From UBA2040 sp002384725 (lineage in GTDB: Bacteria > Bacteroidota > Bacteroidia > Flavobacteriales_D > Crocinitomicaceae): 64,000 nt of DNA. Numbering within the stretch: the first letter of the stretch is position 1; each line of letters starts with the position of its first letter. Under the pieces are notes generated by a model that had not been told where the DNA came from, did not search any database, and saw only the letters and a program-made list of their open reading frames with translations. Where the stretch lies: the NCBI GenBank assembly GCA_963926475.1, contig CAWUXE010000012.1, forward strand, positions 1 through 64,000. Direction: 5' to 3'. The translations under genes were made by a program, and so were the position numbers. This document shows, in pieces, positions 24,765 to 32,474 of the stretch.

Positions 24765-27308
24765 CTAAAAATTAAACGTCATATCCCGCAAACTCAACAG
24801 GGCAAATGATACTTTAAAATTCGTCCGTGGTTTTATCTTATTTCCATCTGATGCCACAGCGTAAATACCTATTCTTAACTTTCGTCTAGAAAATTTGAAA
24901 TTTCTTTCCAAACCAGTAAACACCTCATAATGCTGCCAATTGAACTCAGGCACAAGTAAAAATCCTCCACCAACGACCATTCCAACACCCGTTTTCTTCA
25001 TGAAGGGTATTTTATTGAGAATCGCACTATTATCGTGATGAATAAAGTGACCTTCTAAATAGTTTTTACGTGAAGGTAAGGAGCTATCCAAACCCTGGAA
25101 GGACTGCAATGGATTGGAAAACCAAATCGGATCACTTCTTCTATGGTATTTAAAATCTGGTTCGTACAATGCTTCCGCCGATAAAAAGAATCCGGATTTT
25201 ACATTGTAATTGGTCGTGCCGATTGTGCCAATTTTAAACGCTTGTTCAACTCCATAAGACAAATACTCAAAGTCTACATCGCTGCCTAATAAGCTTGGAA
25301 TACCATGTTCGTAATTCGCATACAGAGTCGGCCATTTGGATCCTAAAACAACCTTTCGCTTTTTCTCGCGCATATACTTTTGACCAGGCGTATAATTTAA
25401 CCGAACTGAACCTATCAAAGCTTGGTATGGCGAAAATTCGGTCGGATCCTCATTGGGAACATATTCGTCCAAAAGTGTAATGAACTTGTATTGTTTTACA
25501 TTTCTTCTTTCAGAGAAATTGAAAATTCCAGTGAAGTACAAGCCGTTTATCATTTCGCGGTAGTAAAAAAGTTGAGCGGAAGTTTTTTCGATAAAATTAC
25601 TCCGTTTATAGATTTGTGTAATGGCATCAAAACTTCGAATTACATCGAACTCATTCCACATTCCCGCCCCAATTGTACCAAAATGAAAAGGGTCGTAACG
25701 ATAGGAAATCCAAGATCCTCCTTTTATGTCTCCATTCAAAACACCAACGCTAGCATTGGAATTGGAGGAAATGAATTTTTCATTTTCCCATTTTTTAAAA
25801 TAGCTGAATCCCGGAGAAATTCTTGGGCCAGCGATGTAGAGTGGCTCTATTGTTGAGACCAAAGACGACAAGTTCCATTGAGTTTTTTTGTCACGGTTTC
25901 GTTGGTCGATTCCAAAAACCAGGACTTTCAACGTCGTTATTTTATTGTAAATAGCATCTATGGAATCCAGGTATTCTTTTTTATTGTGGGCCATCTCAAT
26001 ACTATCCTTGATTAAAATGTAACGTTGTTCATCAGTAGTTAACGAAACACCTCGCTGCTTGTTCCAAAAGCTAGAATCCTTGTCATACGCTTCTTCTTCT
26101 GTTACTGATAATTCATTATTGAAAAATTTCTTTTCAAAATCTGGGGTGAAATTATAGTCTTTAAATTGGGAGAAGGTGGTGCAGGTAGAAATGTCTTTTC
26201 CGTATTTTACTCCGTATGTCAACTTTTGTTCTTTCAGTATGTTTAAAGTATCACCTGAGTTTTTAAATTCTTGGTAAATGGTGAAATTATCGTAGATGAT
26301 GAGGTTTCCTTTTTCCATCGTTAATTCCAATTTCTGAACCATCCAAATGGAGTCAATAACCCAAATATATCCTTCCAAAGTTGTCGTTGCGGTATTTCTT
26401 GGAATGATTTTAATCTTATGAATTTTCTGTCCGTTTTCCTCGTATTGATCCTCTAAGCGGTATTTGTAACTCAGGATTCCTGGACCAGAAATAGGTGAAC
26501 TCACAGGTGTATGATGCAAATCATCTAAATGCATTAGGTTCTGAAAAAAATCAAAGTTGGATTTTACAGTCGTTGTGTAATATAGGTTGAACTTATTGCC
26601 ACGCACTTCGTATGCATTCCGAATCTCTTTTACTTTGTTAGGGGGATAGAAATTACGAGTAAGTTGCACCTCCACAAGATTCATCGAATTCGTAAATTCC
26701 GATTCTTTTTTTCGTTTTTCGGCAAATGGATCTTCTAAAATATCATGATTTTCAACTTCCCCTTCTTCTGCTTTTTTTTCTTTTTTCTCCTTCTCTTCTT
26801 TCTTTTTCTCCTTTTCTTCCTCTCTTTCGAGTTGTTTTTCCGTCTTTTCTTTTTCGGTCAATTTTTCAGTAGCTCGTGTATAAACTTCAACTGTATGCGG
26901 ATAATTCCAAGGGTTTATTTGGTCTCTTCGTTTCACAACTTCTAGCATTATGTCGCGGCCAGGGTTGGTTTTTTTAGTAGTAATCTCAACCATTTCTAGG
27001 TCTTTGATATTCGCTGGAAAGAGCTGTATTTCTTTTTGAGTAGGCTCGTCTGTCATACCCAAATAAACTTCTCTATCATCATAGCCCAAAGAGCTAACGA
27101 TTAGGTAGTATTCTCCTGGCAAAAGACGCATTTCGAAATATCCATCAAGATCTACAACAGTTCTTAGCTCAGCGTCATTTTTGACATATACCTTTGCCGA
27201 AGGAATGGCTAAACCTTTCTCATCAATAATGGTTCCCGAAAAAAGTTTTTGAGCGCATAGACTCATTGGTAAAAAAAATAGAAGGAGTAATAATAATCTA
27301 TGCATCAT
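24765..27308 (-). CDS. DUF5686 / carboxypeptidase-like regulatory domain outer membrane protein
   Basis: 847 aa from the ATG at 27308, which directly precedes a signal peptide (HRLLLLLLFFLPMSLCAQ). Residues ~22-105 are a carboxypeptidase-like regulatory domain (SGTIIDEKGLAIPSAKVYVK, LPGEYYLIVSSLGYDD). A charged Lys/Glu-rich linker of about 45 residues follows, then a long beta-strand-rich domain typical of DUF5686 outer membrane proteins, ending LLSLRDMTFNF with a C-terminal Phe. The family is common in Bacteroidota and of unknown function. It begins about 30 nt after the preceding small gene, so it is probably co-transcribed with the two small genes upstream. Confidence 0.82.
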   Translation of the reverse strand: MMHRLLLLLLFFLPMSLCAQKLFSGTIIDEKGLAIPSAKVYVKNDAELRTVVDLDGYFEMRLLPGEYYLIVSSLGYDDREVYLGMTDEPTQKEIQLFPANIKDLEMVEITTKKTNPGRDIMLEVVKRRDQINPWNYPHTVEVYTRATEKLTEKEKTEKQLEREEEKEKKKEEKEKKEKKAEEGEVENHDILEDPFAEKRKKESEFTNSMNLVEVQLTRNFYPPNKVKEIRNAYEVRGNKFNLYYTTTVKSNFDFFQNLMHLDDLHHTPVSSPISGPGILSYKYRLEDQYEENGQKIHKIKIIPRNTATTTLEGYIWVIDSIWMVQKLELTMEKGNLIIYDNFTIYQEFKNSGDTLNILKEQKLTYGVKYGKDISTCTTFSQFKDYNFTPDFEKKFFNNELSVTEEEAYDKDSSFWNKQRGVSLTTDEQRYILIKDSIEMAHNKKEYLDSIDAIYNKITTLKVLVFGIDQRNRDKKTQWNLSSLVSTIEPLYIAGPRISPGFSYFKKWENEKFISSNSNASVGVLNGDIKGGSWISYRYDPFHFGTIGAGMWNEFDVIRSFDAITQIYKRSNFIEKTSAQLFYYREMINGLYFTGIFNFSERRNVKQYKFITLLDEYVPNEDPTEFSPYQALIGSVRLNYTPGQKYMREKKRKVVLGSKWPTLYANYEHGIPSLLGSDVDFEYLSYGVEQAFKIGTIGTTNYNVKSGFFLSAEALYEPDFKYHRRSDPIWFSNPLQSFQGLDSSLPSRKNYLEGHFIHHDNSAILNKIPFMKKTGVGMVVGGGFLLVPEFNWQHYEVFTGLERNFKFSRRKLRIGIYAVASDGNKIKPRTNFKVSFALLSLRDMTFNF

Positions 27309-27338
27309 AGTAGTAAGACCGGCGAACCTAGTCAAAAG

Positions 27339-27713
27339 TTACATTAGGTTTTGAATGAAACGATAACTTTTCCAAACATATCGGTGTTCATCCAAATACG
27401 TTACAGCATCATTTGCAAGGAATTCTTCACCATCTACTGATAAAAGTTGAAATGTTTGAAGAACATCGTCAAATACTATTAGGCCATATTGGTGTTCTAT
27501 CGGAGCCTTGAATTCAACAATATCGTCTGTGTATATTGCCCGACGGTTAATATCGAATGATCCGGTAAAATAATCGGATAAATTAAATTCAATTTTGTGC
27601 CCAGTCCAACCGTAATTATCTTTAGAATAAAAGGTGCTAGAATTTATTTTTTTGGAATAGCCGACGACTTTACCGTCCATCCGAAGCCGAAATCTGGTTT
27701 CAGGCTTTCCCAT
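27339..27713 (-). CDS. Conserved hypothetical protein, 124 aa
   Basis: Not recognised with confidence. I start it at the ATG at 27713 (MGKPETRFRLRMDGKVVGY), which overlaps the end of the upstream small membrane gene by 14 nt; a longer frame starts at 27740. The protein is beta-rich and has a IYTDDIVEF...GLIVFDD pattern (about residues 60-84) loosely reminiscent of YopX-like phage proteins, but this is too weak for an assignment. It has no signal peptide and is likely cytoplasmic. Its neighbours are the small membrane protein and the DUF5686 protein in the same operon. Confidence 0.65.
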   Translation of the reverse strand: MGKPETRFRLRMDGKVVGYSKKINSSTFYSKDNYGWTGHKIEFNLSDYFTGSFDINRRAIYTDDIVEFKAPIEHQYGLIVFDDVLQTFQLLSVDGEEFLANDAVTYLDEHRYVWKSYRFIQNLM

Positions 27714-27924
27714 TATTTTGTTCCTCCATGTATTTGGCATGTTTTTCCATCCGCTTCGTCATCCAAACCTTCATCAGATACATTAACAAGGCAATTACAG
27801 GGAAAACATAGTATAAAAACCATGTTTTGCAATCCTCCTTAATGCAGTAATAAGTTACCACAACAAAAGAAACGATGGCCAAACCCAGCCAAAAATATTT
27901 CATGATTTTATTGTACGTTTCCAT
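27700..27924 (-). CDS. Small two-helix membrane protein
   Basis: 74 aa with two hydrophobic segments (WLGLAIVSFVVVTYYCI and FLYYVFPVIALLMYLM) and a charged C-terminal tail (TKRMEKHAKYMEEQNNGKA). It is probably an inner membrane protein with both ends cytoplasmic. No family recognised. It has its own exact -7 box 14 nt upstream and overlaps the next gene, suggesting it leads a sub-operon with the 124-aa protein and DUF5686. Confidence 0.7.
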   Translation of the reverse strand: METYNKIMKYFWLGLAIVSFVVVTYYCIKEDCKTWFLYYVFPVIALLMYLMKVWMTKRMEKHAKYMEEQNNGKA

Positions 27925-27938
27925 GTTAATTTTTTTGG

Positions 27939-27946
27939 CAAAGATA
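27939..27946 (-). promoter_or_regulatory. -7 element upstream of the small membrane protein gene
   Basis: Reads TATCTTTG on the minus strand, exact TAnnTTTG, located in the 33-bp gap between lptC and the small membrane protein gene. Confidence 0.6.
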
Positions 27947-27957
27947 AGAAGGATATC

Positions 27958-28521
27958 TTACTTGTTTGATTTGAATTTACCCGTAGGGCGATAAAAAGTA
28001 TAATTACTAAAATCTTGTTTGGTGCGTATGCCATGCCCATAAACAACTCCATCTGGCGAGCGAATCACGACATTTTTGTCTGTATAAATCAAACTGTCGT
28101 TCTGATTCCAATTCAATTCCTCTGTTTCCATCCTCTGTTTTTTGAGATGGTTATATAATTGAACAGAATCTCTGACGAACATTTCTCCTTTGCTCGTTCT
28201 AATTTCACCGTATAGTGCGGTTAGGGTTGAAATTACCTTACCTTCCTCATCATAGAAATAGACCTTAATGCCGTCTTTCAATTTGGTTACCATTTCAGGT
28301 GAACTGTATGTTTCGGCAAGCTTGGCGTAAATCCGAACTTTTGGAGCACCGCTATCAGTATAAAAAACTTCAAGATCGGTTGTTACCTCATCAGGTGCTT
28401 TGGGGTCATACGTCACCTTGCGAATTTGGTCTAAATCGTTTACGCATGAAAAAAGGAATCCTGCCAACACGAGGCTAGCAGGAATCCCAATAAGTATTTT
28501 ATTTGCGTATTTTCTTAGCAT
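27958..28521 (-). CDS. lptC: LPS export periplasmic protein LptC (lipoprotein form)
   Basis: 187 aa. N-terminal hydrophobic segment followed by Cys in a lipobox-like context (SLVLAGFLFSCVN), then the LptC beta-jellyroll with the family pattern LEVFYTDSGAPKVRIYAKLA and KVISTLTALYGEIRTSKGEM. LptC bridges the LptB2FG pump in the inner membrane to LptA in LPS transport. In Bacteroidota it commonly lies, as here, in a run with coaX, an outer membrane protein and a TPR protein. Its ATG overlaps the TPR gene's stop codon by one base, so the two are translationally coupled. Confidence 0.9.
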   Translation of the reverse strand: MLRKYANKILIGIPASLVLAGFLFSCVNDLDQIRKVTYDPKAPDEVTTDLEVFYTDSGAPKVRIYAKLAETYSSPEMVTKLKDGIKVYFYDEEGKVISTLTALYGEIRTSKGEMFVRDSVQLYNHLKKQRMETEELNWNQNDSLIYTDKNVVIRSPDGVVYGHGIRTKQDFSNYTFYRPTGKFKSNK

Positions 28522-29768
28522 TAACGAATCGTTACACTAACTCCCCAACAAGATAAACTCACGCTTTGTCCTTTAGAGAATCCATCTTGGAAAAGCTCTC
28601 CGTCAGTAGGGAAATTCTTTGTGTATTGACCACCAACTCCTGCTCTTGACATTAAGTCAGAAGCATAATAGAAGTTGAATTTTCTTTCGACCGTACTAGA
28701 CCCACATCCGTTTGCAGTTGATGCAACACAACTTGCTGCAATTTTCAAGGCTTCATTTCGGTTTTTCCCGCTAATACCCATTGCAGTGCTGTAAGCTGTT
28801 CTATAGTTGTTTTGAGAATATTGCATTTTCAATATTTCGAATTCTACATCCTCTCTTGCATCCGCATTTGGTGCCAAAGCTTTCGCTTCACCATAGGTCT
28901 GAATCGCTTCAGTGTAACGTTTCTTTGCAACGAGCAATTGAGCTTTCTTCACGACTACATCGTACCCTGGAGCGATAACAATCAAGGTGTCCAAAAGCAT
29001 TTCGTATTCTTTACTGTTTACACAGCTCTTTTTGGCCAACAAATCCATGAAGCTATTAACGGTAATTACTTTCGCTTCTTTGTCTTGCGGTAACATTTTG
29101 ATAAACCCGTTCAATTCTGGTAGAATGTCATCACAAGTTTTAACCACATATCCCAAATAGTTGTTCAATATTTCGATTGTTTTTACCGACATTCCTCTAT
29201 CAGTCGCTACTTTAGAAAGAGTAAAGAATTCAGAAACAAAACGTTTTTTCGATTCGGGTTTCTCAGCCGCTTGAGCAGCACTGTGTACCATCAATAAATT
29301 ATAATAATAGATTGGAATGATGGACTCATCGTATTTTCCTTCTTCGTGTTTCATTCCTTTTATAAAGAAATCATCCGCCGCGTGGATATTTGGTTTTGTG
29401 CGCGCCATTTCATATTGCGCTCTTCTCAAATAAGTTTCTCCACCTACATGTCCAGCTTTCTCTGCACGAGTATATACTTCAAGAATTGTATCCTTGTAAG
29501 CTTTTTCGGCTGTTTCATCTTTCTCTTCGATAATGGTGTTAATCAAACAACCAATCAAACGATCATAGTTTGCTTTGTCGTATCCACCACAAATGGTTTC
29601 ACCTTTCAAATAGTACGTTACGGCACCTTTGTAATTGTTGATTTTCAACTCTTCACCTGCCAAAAAACGCATTCTTAGACATTCTTTGTCGCTATCAGTA
29701 TCTTGAGCAAAGCTCGTGAAACCAAGTAAAAGTGTTGATGCGATAAAAAGTTTCTTCAAATTCATCAT
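28521..29768 (-). CDS. Exported TPR-type repeat protein
   Basis: 415 aa with a signal peptide (LKKLFIASTLLLGFTSFAQ) followed by TPR-like helical repeats (AGEELKINNYKGAVTYYLKG; AKKRYTEAIQTYGEAKALAP; QNNYRTAYSTAMGISGK). No catalytic domain seen; probably a periplasmic or outer membrane-associated scaffold. It follows the outer membrane protein by 11 nt and overlaps lptC, an order repeated in other Bacteroidota, which suggests envelope biogenesis but does not prove it. Confidence 0.8.
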   Translation of the reverse strand: MMNLKKLFIASTLLLGFTSFAQDTDSDKECLRMRFLAGEELKINNYKGAVTYYLKGETICGGYDKANYDRLIGCLINTIIEEKDETAEKAYKDTILEVYTRAEKAGHVGGETYLRRAQYEMARTKPNIHAADDFFIKGMKHEEGKYDESIIPIYYYNLLMVHSAAQAAEKPESKKRFVSEFFTLSKVATDRGMSVKTIEILNNYLGYVVKTCDDILPELNGFIKMLPQDKEAKVITVNSFMDLLAKKSCVNSKEYEMLLDTLIVIAPGYDVVVKKAQLLVAKKRYTEAIQTYGEAKALAPNADAREDVEFEILKMQYSQNNYRTAYSTAMGISGKNRNEALKIAASCVASTANGCGSSTVERKFNFYYASDLMSRAGVGGQYTKNFPTDGELFQDGFSKGQSVSLSCWGVSVTIR

Positions 29769-29779
29769 TTCTCTATTTA

Positions 29780-31138
29780 TTAATCAAGTTTTACTTTTCT
29801 GAACCATGAATCGGCTTTTGACGGCGCGATTATGATTCCGATGTTGAAGCCTATGTAATTTTCGTTTAGTGCTCCTGACACCGTGTTGGTTCTTTTACCG
29901 AGATCAACTCCTATGTTAATTGAGGAGAAGGCATTTCCGACGTTTCTATTCGCCAACGGTATACCAATTCCAAATGTTGTGCCAAACTCTTTGAAAGCCT
30001 CACCTTGATGAGAATAAGGCAAGTTACTTGTGTAAGCACCAGCACGATACTTCATTCTGTTTAAAAAACCTGTTGGGTTTATTGTTCTGAAATAACCCAC
30101 ATTGGGCGTATACTGAACACCAAATGACATTCTAGAATAATCGCTTGTGTATACCGTACTAAAAGAAGAAGTGAGGTCCTTATCGAAATCGGAAAAATTG
30201 GTCATGTTATATTCACCAACAAATGTCAGTTCAGAATCGAACGTTTTATTCTTCCTCGTGTTTCTTTTAAAACTTGTTGTATAATTTGCTCCAATTCGCA
30301 GGGATGCTGCAGAATTAAAAATAGCGGATGTATTCAATGAGCTAACTACTGTTGCTTCATTTTGTAAGGTTGTGGAATTGAATTTGACTGCAAATAATTC
30401 ATCTGCAAAGTTGCCTGTTAGCTTTTGAGAAGGCTCGTAAAATGCATTCAGTTGAATTCTGTTGTTCTCGTTCAAATGGTAATTTACTGAAAGAGAAAAA
30501 TCATAATGAAAAGACTGTAAACGATCAGATTGAAGAGCCAAACCAGAGGTGGCTGCATTTGCAACACTGCTTAATCTTGAGTTGGTCACCGTACCAAACA
30601 AATAACCTAGATTGGATCCAATAGATATTTGAGCCTTCTTTGAATTTAAGAGCTTAACACTTAAACCGGTAAATGCTTTTGAAATGGAACCTGAACCCGC
30701 GTAATCAAATTCCACAGTATCACCATTTATTTCTTGTTTATTTTGAAATTCATAGCCTCGTCGTGCATATGGAGCTAAACCGAAGGAAATACCAAATATT
30801 TTCTTAAATGGCACTGCAAAAATCATATGGTCAAGATTCACATAAGCTCTTGAATACGAGGCGTTTCCCTCCGTAAATGAACTATATTTTCCATTTACCC
30901 CAATTGAAAAAAGCGGATAACTTGTTGTGAGTGATGCATTGTTTGCCGAGTTCAGATAGGAAATCATCGTTGAATCTGCAAAAGCTATACTTGTTCCACC
31001 CATTCCTGCTTGAACGGCATCAGTTGGCATCAGTTGATTACCAATACCATAAGAGGAGAAAGGGTTTAAGTAGCTCAATTGTGAATTACCAACACAGGCC
31101 GACGCGAATGTCAGGAAGAATAGAAATCTTTTAAGCAT
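29780..31138 (-). CDS. Outer membrane beta-barrel protein (FadL/OmpP1-like architecture)
   Basis: 452 aa. Signal peptide (RFLFFLTFASACVGNSQ) then a start resembling FadL-type barrels (SSYGIGNQLMPTDAVQAGMG, IAFADSTMISYLNSANNASL). The rest alternates short aromatic beta strands with Asn/Ser-rich turns. It may form a channel for hydrophobic solutes, but in this conserved gene neighbourhood the role is unknown. It overlaps the 3' end of coaX by 8 nt and precedes the TPR protein and lptC. Confidence 0.75.
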   Translation of the reverse strand: MLKRFLFFLTFASACVGNSQLSYLNPFSSYGIGNQLMPTDAVQAGMGGTSIAFADSTMISYLNSANNASLTTSYPLFSIGVNGKYSSFTEGNASYSRAYVNLDHMIFAVPFKKIFGISFGLAPYARRGYEFQNKQEINGDTVEFDYAGSGSISKAFTGLSVKLLNSKKAQISIGSNLGYLFGTVTNSRLSSVANAATSGLALQSDRLQSFHYDFSLSVNYHLNENNRIQLNAFYEPSQKLTGNFADELFAVKFNSTTLQNEATVVSSLNTSAIFNSAASLRIGANYTTSFKRNTRKNKTFDSELTFVGEYNMTNFSDFDKDLTSSFSTVYTSDYSRMSFGVQYTPNVGYFRTINPTGFLNRMKYRAGAYTSNLPYSHQGEAFKEFGTTFGIGIPLANRNVGNAFSSINIGVDLGKRTNTVSGALNENYIGFNIGIIIAPSKADSWFRKVKLD

Positions 31139-31862
31139 TTAACAAATATATTTTGTAAAGCCCCGTGAGGGTTAAATTTTCGTTTGCAAAGATGTTATTT
31201 TTTAGAGGGAAATCAAAGAATTTAGCATCGCCACCGGTCACAAAAAACGTTAAGCCCTGATAGTCTTGTAGATACCTCGAAATGAAATGATTGAGTTCAC
31301 CTTGCATACCTTCAATTACTCCTGCGAGAATGGATTCTTCTGAACTCGTTCCCAGATAATTAACACCTGTTTTTGGTTCCACCAAGGGCAATTTGCCCGT
31401 AAAATGATGCAAAGCTTTTAAGCGCATGTTTAATCCTGGAGAAATTGAACCACCGTGAAAGATCCCTTTTTCATCCACAAAATCAAACTTAATACATGTT
31501 CCCAAGTCAATTGCCACTTTGTTGCCATCCGGTTTAACCGATTGAATAGCACATGCATTGGCAAGTCTATCCATTCCTAAGGTGTCTTTCGAACCATATT
31601 TTATATCAACGGGGAATATCATTTCTGGGTGAAGGAGGGTGATATTTTCAGTTTTGTGAATAAAATCTTTTAAATCGGAATTGGATAAAACGGATGAGAT
31701 GAAAATTTTTGGAGAATCATGTAGTCGAACAAAGTCTTGAAACGCTTTTACTTGACTGTAGTTAAACCGTTGAATTTCAGATATTAAACCGTTTTCAAAC
31801 AAGGCAGTTTTGATCCGAGAATTCCCAGCATCAACGATTACTACCTTTTCTTTTTCTATCAT
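31131..31862 (-). CDS. coaX: Type III pantothenate kinase
   Basis: Catalyses the first step of CoA biosynthesis, phosphorylating pantothenate with ATP and a monovalent cation. ASKHA fold, 243 aa. Visible motifs: phosphate 1 loop VIVDAGNSRIKTALFE (8-23), the phosphate-2 / substrate region VAIDLGTCIKFDFVDE, and GGSISPGLNMRLKALHHFT. It is the first gene of the lptC operon and overlaps the next gene by 8 nt. Its -7 element lies 7 nt from the ATG, predicting a near-leaderless message. Confidence 0.95.
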   Translation of the reverse strand: MIEKEKVVIVDAGNSRIKTALFENGLISEIQRFNYSQVKAFQDFVRLHDSPKIFISSVLSNSDLKDFIHKTENITLLHPEMIFPVDIKYGSKDTLGMDRLANACAIQSVKPDGNKVAIDLGTCIKFDFVDEKGIFHGGSISPGLNMRLKALHHFTGKLPLVEPKTGVNYLGTSSEESILAGVIEGMQGELNHFISRYLQDYQGLTFFVTGGDAKFFDFPLKNNIFANENLTLTGLYKIYLLNA

Positions 31863-31869
31863 CTTTCAA

Positions 31870-31877
31870 CAAAGATA
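31870..31877 (-). promoter_or_regulatory. -7 element for coaX operon
   Basis: Reads TATCTTTG on the minus strand (exact consensus), 7 nt from the coaX ATG. Confidence 0.65.
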
Positions 31878-31908
31878 AACGTAAGAATTAAAAAAGTATT
31901 CGATTTAG

Positions 31909-31938
31909 TTTGAAAGTTAAATTAAACTTATAACTTTG
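31909..31938 (+). promoter_or_regulatory. tRNA-Phe promoter
   Basis: TTTG (31909-31912) and TAACTTTG (31931-31938) are separated by 18 bp, a full match to the Bacteroidota -33/-7 promoter. The mature tRNA begins 14 nt further on. Confidence 0.8.
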
Positions 31939-31952
31939 CCCCCGCTAAGGCC

Positions 31953-32025
31953 GGTACCTTAGCTCAGTTGGTAGAGCAATGGACTGAAAATCCATGTGTC
32001 CGCGGTTCGATTCCGCGAGGTACCA
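31953..32025 (+). tRNA. tRNA-Phe (anticodon GAA)
   Basis: 73 nt. Acceptor GGTACCT/AGGTACC, D arm GCTC-AGTTGGTA-GAGC, anticodon stem-loop with GACTGAAAATCC (GAA), T arm CGCGG-TTCGATT-CCGCG. Discriminator A; CCA not fully encoded. A canonical promoter precedes it and a strong terminator follows. Confidence 0.98.
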
Positions 32026-32033
32026 CAACATTT

Positions 32034-32070
32034 AAAAAGAGGGGCGAAAATTTTTTCGCCCTTCTTTTTT
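32034..32070 (+). terminator. Terminator after tRNA-Phe
   Basis: GGGCGAAAA (32042-32050) pairs with TTTTCGCCC (32053-32061), extended outward by A/T and G/C pairs, then a T run to 32070. Confidence 0.92.
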
Positions 32071-32094
32071 GTTCGTGCATTTTGGGTTAAGTTA

Positions 32095-32349
32095 TTGTAC
32101 ATAGAAAAGTTTTACATATACGTTTTAAGGAGTGTTGAATATTCGAAAACCTATTTGGGCATGTCGGAAAATGTGGATAAAAAGTTATTGGAATATAATT
32201 CTGGTAAAACCAGATCAACAAAGCCATTTCGACCATGGAAATTGATTTACACAGAGTGTACTGGGAAAACAGCAGAAGCACGGCGAAAAGAAAAACACTA
32301 TATGTTAACCGCAGGTAAGAATTTCTTAAGAAAAAGGAAAAATTTATAG
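32095..32349 (+). CDS. GIY-YIG nuclease family protein (URI domain), catalytic residues altered
   Basis: A single UvrC/Intron-type (URI) GIY-YIG domain of about 84 aa. The GIY equivalent is YIY in KFYIYVLRS, and the YIG equivalent is YLG in KTYLGMSEN; the tail KEKHYMLTAGKNFLRK is family-typical. The frame extends upstream into tRNA-Phe to an ATG at 31996, but that would start inside the tRNA, so I choose TTG at 32095; ATA/ATG alternatives are poor. The catalytic Arg that follows YIG by about seven residues is Lys here (NVDKKLLEYN), and the usual His is Tyr. Such small genes frequently sit at tRNA or rRNA ends in Bacteroidota. Activity and expression are doubtful. Confidence 0.7.
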   Translation: MYIEKFYIYVLRSVEYSKTYLGMSENVDKKLLEYNSGKTRSTKPFRPWKLIYTECTGKTAEARRKEKHYMLTAGKNFLRKRKNL

Positions 32350-32403
32350 TTAGCGATTCGATTCCCTGTCCGCTTGTCAGCAGACAAGCACTCGCGAGTT
32401 ACC

Positions 32404-32459
32404 AAAAAAGGGAAACAGAAAGACCGAAAAATATTTGCCCTTTCTGTTTCCCTTTTTTT
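32404..32459 (+). terminator. Long perfect hairpin terminator between GIY-YIG gene and hutI
   Basis: A perfect 19-bp stem (32404-32422 with 32441-32459) with A/T ends, so it can work as a terminator on both strands. It ends 15 nt before the hutI ATG. A smaller hairpin GCTTGTC-AGCA-GACAAGC (32373-32390) precedes it. Confidence 0.85.
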
Positions 32460-32474
32460 GCTTAAAATTGTCTT

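Noticed and set aside
26745..26945. Plus-strand ORF of 66 aa made almost only of Phe/Leu
   Set aside because: It is the reverse of the Lys/Glu-rich linker in the DUF5686 protein, not a gene.
31996..32094. N-terminal extension of the GIY-YIG ORF
   Set aside because: It starts inside tRNA-Phe and runs through the tRNA terminator; the conserved domain begins only near 32095.
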